A stretch of DNA of 64,000 nucleotides, from positions 549,009-613,008 of the forward strand of contig NZ_RCTF01000001.1 of NCBI RefSeq assembly GCF_003667445.1, given 5' to 3'. Position 1 is the stretch's first letter; each line of letters starts with the position of its first letter. Below, in pieces: positions 56,685 through 64,000 of the stretch. The notes under the pieces are model-generated. The model did not search any database. It was not told where the DNA came from and saw nothing but the letters and a program-made list of their open reading frames with translations. Made by a program: the position numbers and the translations under genes. Origin of the DNA: Xanthobacter tagetidis. Its GTDB lineage: Bacteria > Pseudomonadota > Alphaproteobacteria > Rhizobiales > Xanthobacteraceae.

Positions 56685-56837
56685 GAGAGGTCACTCCGAG
56701 GGTTGGAGACCAAGGGCGGTCGCGGAACCGCGCCGGGGCCGCGCTATCGGAATCGAGGTCGCAAGCGGCGTGCCAGCCCGGAGCGGCGCGAAAATGCGTG
56801 TCATTCCGGGCAGGGGCGTGCGATTTGGCAGCCGTCC

Positions 56838-56853
56838 TGTCGCTTTTGCGACG
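56838..56853. promoter_or_regulatory. NifA-site-like palindrome upstream of modD (weak)
   Basis: TGTCGCTTTTGCGACG is one base from the NifA consensus TGT-N10-ACA and has the same TGTCGC...GCGAC arms as the perfect site at 58035. No sigma-54 promoter with correct spacing was found before modD, so its role is doubtful. Confidence 0.3.
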
Positions 56854-56963
56854 CCCCGTGAACGAAGCCGGACGCGCCGTGTCGCAAACGGCGCGCGGCG
56901 CGGCGCCCGTGTCGCGGCTCCGATTCGGCGGCTGCGGTAGATTCCCGGATTGCCGCCGCCGGT

Positions 56964-56983
56964 CTATATCAGCAGGGATATAG
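56964..56983. promoter_or_regulatory. Candidate ModE (Mo-box) operator before modD
   Basis: CTATATC-agcagg-GATATAG, a perfect 7-bp dyad with a 6-bp spacer, 35 bp before the modD start. Known ModE sites have TATA-rich arms with a 6-7-bp gap. The downstream gene is molybdenum-related, which supports the call. Confidence 0.5.
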
Positions 56984-57018
56984 CTCTCGGCACGGCCGGG
57001 CAGACGGGAGACGGCGGT

Positions 57019-57861
57019 ATGGCTGCGAAATGGTGGACCGACGCGCTGGTGGACCAGTTGCTCCACGAGGACGCGCCCCACGGCGACCTGACCACCGAGG
57101 CGCTCGGCATTGCCGACGCTCCCGCCCGCCTCACCATGGCCATGCGCGCGCCCTCCACCCTGTGCGGCGTGGAGCTGGCGGCCGATATCTTTGCCAAAGC
57201 GGGGGCGCGAGCCGAAGTGCTGGCCGCAGCCGGCGCCCGCGTCGCCGCCGGCGCGCCGATCCTGGAGGCCCAGGGCTCGGCCGGACCGATCCTCCTCGCC
57301 TGGAAGGTTGCGCAGACCCTGGTGGAGTATCTCTCCGGCATCGCCACGGCCACCGCAGCCATCGTCGACGCGGCCCGCGCGGTGGATCCCGACGTGGCGG
57401 TAGTGACCACGCGCAAGACCTTCCCCGGCACCAAGCGCATGATGATCGCCGCCATCAAGGCGGGCGGCGCCCTGCCCCACCGGCTGGGGCTGTCGGAGAC
57501 GCTGCTGGTGTTCCCCGAGCACCGCGCCTTCCTGGCCGATCCCGCCGCCGCCGTGGCCGCGCTGGGCCTCGCTGTGCCGGAAAAGAAGGTGGTGGTGGAA
57601 GTTGTTTCGCTGGAGGAGGCGCGGGAGGCCCTGGCGGCCCTGCCCGACGTGCTCCAGTGCGAGAAGATGACGCCGGACGGCATCCGCGCCGTCTGCGCCC
57701 TGGTTGCGGCCGCCGGTCAGCCCATCGTGGTGGCGGCGGCGGGCGGGGTGAATGCCGCCAATGCCGCCGACTACGTGGCCGCGGGCGCGCGCGTGCTCGT
57801 CACCTCCGCGCCCTACTGGGCCAAGCCCGCCGATGTGAAGGTGACCATCACCCCCGCATGA
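57019..57861 (+). CDS. modD: ModD, molybdenum-associated phosphoribosyltransferase-like protein
   Basis: A 280-residue protein of the quinolinate phosphoribosyltransferase fold (NadC-like) but of the ModD branch, found with molybdate-transport or nitrogenase genes. Seen: LLHEDAPHGDLTTEALGI, PSTLCGVELAADIF, VVTTRKTFPGTKRMMIAAIK and AGALPHRLGLSETLLVF-like GGALPHRLGLSETLLV, then QCEKMTPDGIRAV. Exact role is unresolved; linkage to nifV/nifW fits a Mo-nitrogenase need. GGGAG precedes ATG 57019. Confidence 0.85.
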   Translation: MAAKWWTDALVDQLLHEDAPHGDLTTEALGIADAPARLTMAMRAPSTLCGVELAADIFAKAGARAEVLAAAGARVAAGAPILEAQGSAGPILLAWKVAQTLVEYLSGIATATAAIVDAARAVDPDVAVVTTRKTFPGTKRMMIAAIKAGGALPHRLGLSETLLVFPEHRAFLADPAAAVAALGLAVPEKKVVVEVVSLEEAREALAALPDVLQCEKMTPDGIRAVCALVAAAGQPIVVAAAGGVNAANAADYVAAGARVLVTSAPYWAKPADVKVTITPA

Positions 57862-58034
57862 GGACGGGCGTGCGTCCGTCCGGGCCGGCACGGCGCCGAA
57901 CATATATTATCACCGATACAGGAAAGAGAAGGCCGACAACGCTTTGCGGCCTACGGGGTTTTACGGAGGCTGCCAGTCCGCGCCTGTCGCGAACCCGCCA
58001 CGCGGCGGGTGGACCGGACGGCACCGGCGCCCCC

Positions 58035-58112
58035 TGTCGCAAACGCGACACCTCTATAATCTCATTCAAATACTTGAGATATATTGATTTTCAACAGTGG
58101 CACACCGCTTGC
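58035..58112 (+). promoter_or_regulatory. NifA upstream activator site and sigma-54 promoter
   Basis: TGTCGCAAACGCGACA (58035-58050) is a perfect TGT-N10-ACA NifA site with symmetric arms. TGGCACACCGCTTGC (58098-58112) is a -24/-12 promoter with the invariant GG and GC separated by 10 nt. Their spacing places the NifA site about 80 bp before the predicted start of transcription, and the first gene (58158) begins about 34 bp after it. Confidence 0.9.
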
Positions 58113-58157
58113 GATGTACTCGTCCAGAAACCTATCGCCGTTCTGGGGACGAGACCC

Positions 58158-58478
58158 ATGATCACCCTCACCCACAATGCCGCGACGGCCGTGAAGGCCG
58201 CCATCTCCCAGTCGCCCGACATGGTCGAGGGGCTGCGCGTCCGCGTCGAGGAAGGCGGGTGCGCCGGCTTCAAGTACACCATGCAGCTGGAGGCCGCCGC
58301 GCTCGACGACGACCTGGTGCTGGAGCAGGAGGGCGTGAAGCTCTTCATCGACGGCCGCTCGCAATTGATGATGCAGGGCATGCGGATCGACTTCGTCACG
58401 TCGCTGCACGCATCGGGCTTCGTGTTCGAGAATCCCAACGCCAGCAACCAGTGCGGCTGCGGCAAATCCTTCAGCTGA
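58158..58478 (+). CDS. nif-linked IscA/HesB-type iron-sulfur carrier
   Basis: A 106-residue A-type Fe-S carrier that accepts or delivers clusters for nitrogenase maturation. The three ligand cysteines are Cys35 (VEEGGCAGFKY), Cys99 and Cys101 (SNQCGCGKSFS). It starts MITLTHNAATAVKAAISQSP. The NifA/sigma-54 promoter immediately upstream makes it the first gene of a nif operon with nifV, cysE and nifW. This is the nif-specific copy; a housekeeping IscA/ErpA is presumably elsewhere. Confidence 0.92.
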   Translation: MITLTHNAATAVKAAISQSPDMVEGLRVRVEEGGCAGFKYTMQLEAAALDDDLVLEQEGVKLFIDGRSQLMMQGMRIDFVTSLHASGFVFENPNASNQCGCGKSFS

Positions 58479-58525
58479 ACCACGTCTTCGTCGCCGCCGC
58501 CGCAAGAGGCGGCAGGGAGGGCAAG

Positions 58526-59767
58526 ATGCTCGCGAAGTCTCCGTCGAATTCATCCGGCCGGTCCCAGAGGCCCGCCCCGTCCGCCACCGCGCTCGAACTG
58601 GGCATGACGCGCACGGTGCTGCTCAACGACACCACCCTGCGCGACGGCGAGCAGGCGCCGGGCGTCGCCTTCTCCCGCCGGGAGAAGATCGAGATCGCCG
58701 AGGCGCTGGCTGCCGCCGGCGTGCCGGAGATCGAGGCCGGCACGCCGGCCATGGGCGACGAGGAGGTGGAGACGCTGCGCTCCATCGCCTCGCTGAACCT
58801 GCCGCTGCGCGTGGTCGCCTGGTGCCGCATGAGCGAGGATGACCTGATGGCCGCGGTCGCGGCCGGCGTCACCGCGGTCAACCTCTCCATCCCCTCCTCC
58901 GACCGGCAGCTGAAGGGCAAGCTCGGCCGCGACCGCGACTGGGCGCTCGGCACGCTGCGCCGGGTGGTGGGCCTTGCGCGCCAGCTCGGCTTCTCGGTGG
59001 CGGTCGGCTGCGAGGATGCCTCGCGCGCCGACCAGGAATTCCTGTGCCGCATCGCCGAGGCCGCGCGCGAGGCCGGCGCCTTCCGCCTGCGGCTCGCCGA
59101 CACTCTGGGCGTGCTCGATCCCTTCTCGGCCTATGCCCTCGTCCGGCGGGTGGCCAACGCCACCGACCTGGAGATCGAATTCCACGCCCATGACGACCTC
59201 GGCCTCGCCACGGCCAACACGCTGGCCGCGGTATCGGGCGGCGCGCGCCATTGCTCGGTCACCGTCACCGGGCTCGGCGAGCGTGCCGGCAATGCCGCGC
59301 TGGAGGAGGTGGCGATCGCCCTGCGCCAGACCGCGCGGGCCGAGACCGGGATCGATCCCGTCGCCCTCAGGCCGCTGGCCGAGCTGGTGGCCCGGGCTTC
59401 CGGCCGGCCGCTCGCCCGCTCCAAGGCGATCGTCGGCGACGACGTGTTCACCCACGAATCCGGCATCCACGTCTCCGGCCTGCTGAAGGATCGCGCCACC
59501 TACGAGGCGCTGAGCCCGCAAATGCTCGGGCGCGACCACCGGGTGGTGCTGGGCAAGCATTCGGGCCTCGCCGCGATCGCCAAGGCGCTGGCCGACGAGG
59601 GCCTCGCGGTGGACGAGGCGCGCGGCCGCGCCATCCTCGCCCGGGTGCGCGAGTTCGCCACCCGCACCAAGCAGAGCGTCTCGCCCGAGGTGCTGCGCCG
59701 GTTCTACGAGGACAGCTTCACCGAGGAGGCGCTGCGCCGCCGCCACGCCGCCGTGATGGGAGCCTGA
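58526..59767 (+). CDS. nifV: Homocitrate synthase NifV
   Basis: A 413-residue DRE-TIM metallolyase that condenses acetyl-CoA and 2-oxoglutarate to homocitrate, the organic ligand of the FeMo-cofactor. NDTTLRDGEQAPGVAFSRRE is the N-terminal catalytic signature; EIEFHAHDDLGLATANTLAA holds the metal-binding His-x-His; AVSGGARHCSVTVTGLGERA and FTHESGIHVSGLLKD follow. A 20-residue N-terminal extension precedes the core. GGGAGG lies 5 nt before ATG 58526. Part of the NifA-controlled operon. Confidence 0.95.
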   Translation: MLAKSPSNSSGRSQRPAPSATALELGMTRTVLLNDTTLRDGEQAPGVAFSRREKIEIAEALAAAGVPEIEAGTPAMGDEEVETLRSIASLNLPLRVVAWCRMSEDDLMAAVAAGVTAVNLSIPSSDRQLKGKLGRDRDWALGTLRRVVGLARQLGFSVAVGCEDASRADQEFLCRIAEAAREAGAFRLRLADTLGVLDPFSAYALVRRVANATDLEIEFHAHDDLGLATANTLAAVSGGARHCSVTVTGLGERAGNAALEEVAIALRQTARAETGIDPVALRPLAELVARASGRPLARSKAIVGDDVFTHESGIHVSGLLKDRATYEALSPQMLGRDHRVVLGKHSGLAAIAKALADEGLAVDEARGRAILARVREFATRTKQSVSPEVLRRFYEDSFTEEALRRRHAAVMGA

Positions 59768-59770
59768 GCG

Positions 59771-60598
59771 ATGATCATGGGTCCCCGCAGATGGCGCGGC
59801 ACGAAGGTGCCTCCGCCCGCCCTCGCGGCGCCGCCCGGCGCGGCCGCCCTGACTGGCGCCTCCCCCTCCGCGCCCCCATCGACACTCCCCTCGACGCCCC
59901 CCTCGACTTGGCAGCTCATCCGCGAGGACGTGGCCTGCGTGAAGGCGCGCGATCCGGCGGCACGCAACACGGCCGAGATCGTGCTCACCTATCCCGGCGT
60001 GCACGCCATCATCTGGCACCGGCTCGCGAGCCGGCTGTGGCGGCGCGGCATCAAGTTCCCGGCCCGCTTCCTGTCCTGGCTCGGACGGTTCCTGACCAAT
60101 GTGGACATCCATCCCGGCGCCACCATCGGCCGGCGCTTCTTCATCGATCACGGCGCGGGCGTGGTGATCGGCGAGACCGCCGAGGTGGGCAACGACGTCA
60201 CGCTCTATCACGGCGTCACGCTGGGCGGGACGTCGTGGACCGCCGGCAAGCGCCACCCGACGCTGAAGGACGGGGTTCTGGTGGGCGCGGGCGCGAAGAT
60301 CCTCGGTCCGATCACCGTCGGCGCCGGCTGCCGGGTGGGCGCCAATTCCGTGGTGATCGAGGACGTTCCGCCGAACATGACCGTGGTCGGCATCCCCGGC
60401 AAGGTGGTGAAGGCGCTCGCCGAGCGGCGCAAGCTCGGCGACGGGCGCATTGACCTGGAGCACCACCTCATGCCGGACCCGGTGGGCGAGGCCATCGTCT
60501 CGCTGCTGGACCGGATCGAGTTCCTGGAAGCGCGGCTCACCCATCTCCAGGGCGACTTGCACCGCACCCGCAGCCCGGCTGCGGACGCTGCGGCCTGA
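59771..60598 (+). CDS. cysE: nif-linked serine O-acetyltransferase CysE
   Basis: A 275-residue SAT of the left-handed beta-helix family, making O-acetylserine for cysteine, the sulfur donor for NifS. The Pro/Ala-rich N-terminus (about 45 residues) is followed by [20 protein letters not shown], the catalytic segment [20 protein letters not shown] and hexapeptide repeats ([20 protein letters not shown]). The gene starts 3 nt after the nifV stop. A nif-dedicated second CysE after nifV is well known in diazotrophs. Confidence 0.93.
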   Translation: MIMGPRRWRGTKVPPPALAAPPGAAALTGASPSAPPSTLPSTPPSTWQLIREDVACVKARDPAARNTAEIVLTYPGVHAIIWHRLASRLWRRGIKFPARFLSWLGRFLTNVDIHPGATIGRRFFIDHGAGVVIGETAEVGNDVTLYHGVTLGGTSWTAGKRHPTLKDGVLVGAGAKILGPITVGAGCRVGANSVVIEDVPPNMTVVGIPGKVVKALAERRKLGDGRIDLEHHLMPDPVGEAIVSLLDRIEFLEARLTHLQGDLHRTRSPAADAAA

Positions 60599-60640
60599 GG
60601 GCGGCAGCGCGAGGTTGGACGTTCAGTTCGGAGGTTTGAG

Positions 60641-60979
60641 ATGTCGGTGCTCGATCGGTTGCAGACGCTCTCCAGCGCGGAGGAGTTCTTCGACACTCTC
60701 GGCGTCGCCTACGAGCCGCAGATCCTGCACGTGGCGCGGCTGCACATCCTGCGGCGCATGGGCCAGTACCTCGTCTCGACCGACTTCGCGGGCCTCGGCG
60801 AGGACGAGGTCTTCACCGCCGCCCGAACCAATCTCGAACGCGCCTACGAGGATTTCTGCGCCTCCAGCCCGATCGCCGAGCGCGTGTTCAAGGTGCTGCG
60901 CGAGAACGATCCCAACCGGCCGCCGGCCCCCAAGCCGACGCCCGCCTTCGTGCCCCTGTCTTCGCTGACGGGAAGCTAG
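60641..60979 (+). CDS. nifW: Nitrogenase-stabilizing/protective protein NifW
   Basis: A 112-residue NifW. SVLDRLQTLSSAEEFFDTLG and ILHVARLHILRRMGQYLVST are its conserved blocks, with a proline-rich C-terminal tail (NRPPAPKPTPAFVPL). NifW binds the MoFe protein and is thought to protect it from oxygen or assist late assembly. Last recognised gene of the operon; the order nifV-cysE-nifW is known from several diazotrophs. Confidence 0.94.
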   Translation: MSVLDRLQTLSSAEEFFDTLGVAYEPQILHVARLHILRRMGQYLVSTDFAGLGEDEVFTAARTNLERAYEDFCASSPIAERVFKVLRENDPNRPPAPKPTPAFVPLSSLTGS

Positions 60980-62526
<1,547 letters not shown>

Positions 62527-62540
62527 TCGTCGATGCAATT

Positions 62541-62566
62541 GGCGGCACGCCGAAAGGGGTGCCGCC
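62541..62566. terminator. Hairpin between mdh and sucC
   Basis: GGCGGCACGCC, loop GAAA, GGGGTGCCGCC: an 8-bp perfect stem extended by two more pairs, 14 nt after the mdh stop. No T-run follows; possibly a weak terminator or mRNA-stability element in mdh-sucCD. Confidence 0.45.
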
Positions 62567-62748
62567 GTCATGCCGGGGCTATCCGCTCCGGATAAGGTGA
62601 GGAGACGAATGTTCCGCTCCCTGGCGTGCGGCCCGTGCGCTCATTGTTGGGATGGTGGCGGGCCATGGCCGCCCGGACCGCATGGGTCCGGACGGCGATC
62701 CGCTTCGGGGGGAAGGGGCACTTCGCAACCCTTTAGGGGACGAAGCTG

Positions 62749-63950
<1,202 letters not shown>

Positions 63951-63951
<1 letters not shown>

Positions 63952-64000
63952 TGTCCGTGCTCATCAACAAGGACACCAAGGTCATCACCCAGGGCTTCAC
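63951..64000 (+). CDS. sucD: Succinate--CoA ligase alpha subunit, start only (3' partial)
   Basis: The last 50 bases encode [16 protein letters not shown], the typical SucD N-terminus that leads into its CoA-binding domain. The gene continues beyond the window. Its ATG shares one base with the sucC stop, so the pair is translationally coupled. Confidence 0.93.

Noticed and set aside
56880..56895. Second NifA site (TGTCGCAAACGG...)
   Set aside because: It shares the left arm with the real site at 58035 but lacks the ACA half at the required distance.

Overview
The window looks like chromosomal sequence from a GC-rich, nitrogen-fixing alphaproteobacterium of the Hyphomicrobiales, most plausibly Xanthobacteraceae (Xanthobacter/Azorhizobium type). 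This is inference. It rests on the block modD, iscA/hesB, nifV, cysE, nifW with a NifA/sigma-54 promoter, on a MucR/Ros regulator, Omp25/31-type porins, a DnaA-domain-IV protein with a DUF6456 partner, the order lptC-lptA-lptB-rpoN, and mdh-sucC-sucD. No rRNA or tRNA gene was seen.

Layout. 1-328: end of glyS. 329-1730: a gene-free array of palindromic repeats. 1731-11337: a catabolic island with serine/aspartate-glyoxylate aminotransferase, divergent from a fused FAD/Fe-S 2-hydroxyacid dehydrogenase, a DctPQM TRAP transporter, a CaiB/BaiF CoA-transferase and a crotonase-fold protein. After ydcH, an esterase and the ohrR/ohr pair, a GntR-FCD regulator and a D-threonine/3-hydroxyaspartate-aldolase-like enzyme follow (14123-15921). 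Three copies of one 15-bp dyad (2987, 6058, 14074) tie the aminotransferase/dehydrogenase pair, the transporter and the regulator together as one predicted regulon. 16240-22269: two porins, murJ, trpS, bluB and an Ada-like methyltransferase. 22415-34028 (minus strand): two unusual alpha/beta hydrolases, then rsmA, pdxA, surA-like, lptD, lptG and lptF, an outer-membrane biogenesis operon. 34308-38134: oligopeptidase B, msrB, mucR and a small Arg-rich protein.

38347-41323 is a complete IS1595-family transposon of about 3 kb. It has 24-bp terminal inverted repeats, an 8-bp target duplication, a transposase and a three-gene cargo operon of unknown function. It sits inside a 26-bp palindrome just before the DnaA-domain-IV gene (41351). 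Then come DUF6456, ilvD, two secreted multi-domain cyanovirin-N-homology (CVNH) proteins, an RNase D-like exonuclease, lptC-lptA-lptB (LptB with an odd Tyr/Asp-rich N-terminal extension) and rpoN.

52126-64000: a small secreted protein, an hsp20 gene preceded by a ROSE-type RNA thermometer, an AT-rich sulfotransferase-like gene that looks transferred, a hydroxyacid dehydrogenase, ahpC/ahpD, the modD-nif block, and mdh-sucC-sucD (cut by the window end). The nif block would supply homocitrate (NifV), cysteine sulfur (CysE), Fe-S assembly (IscA) and nitrogenase protection (NifW). RpoN, encoded in the same window, is the sigma factor its promoter needs.
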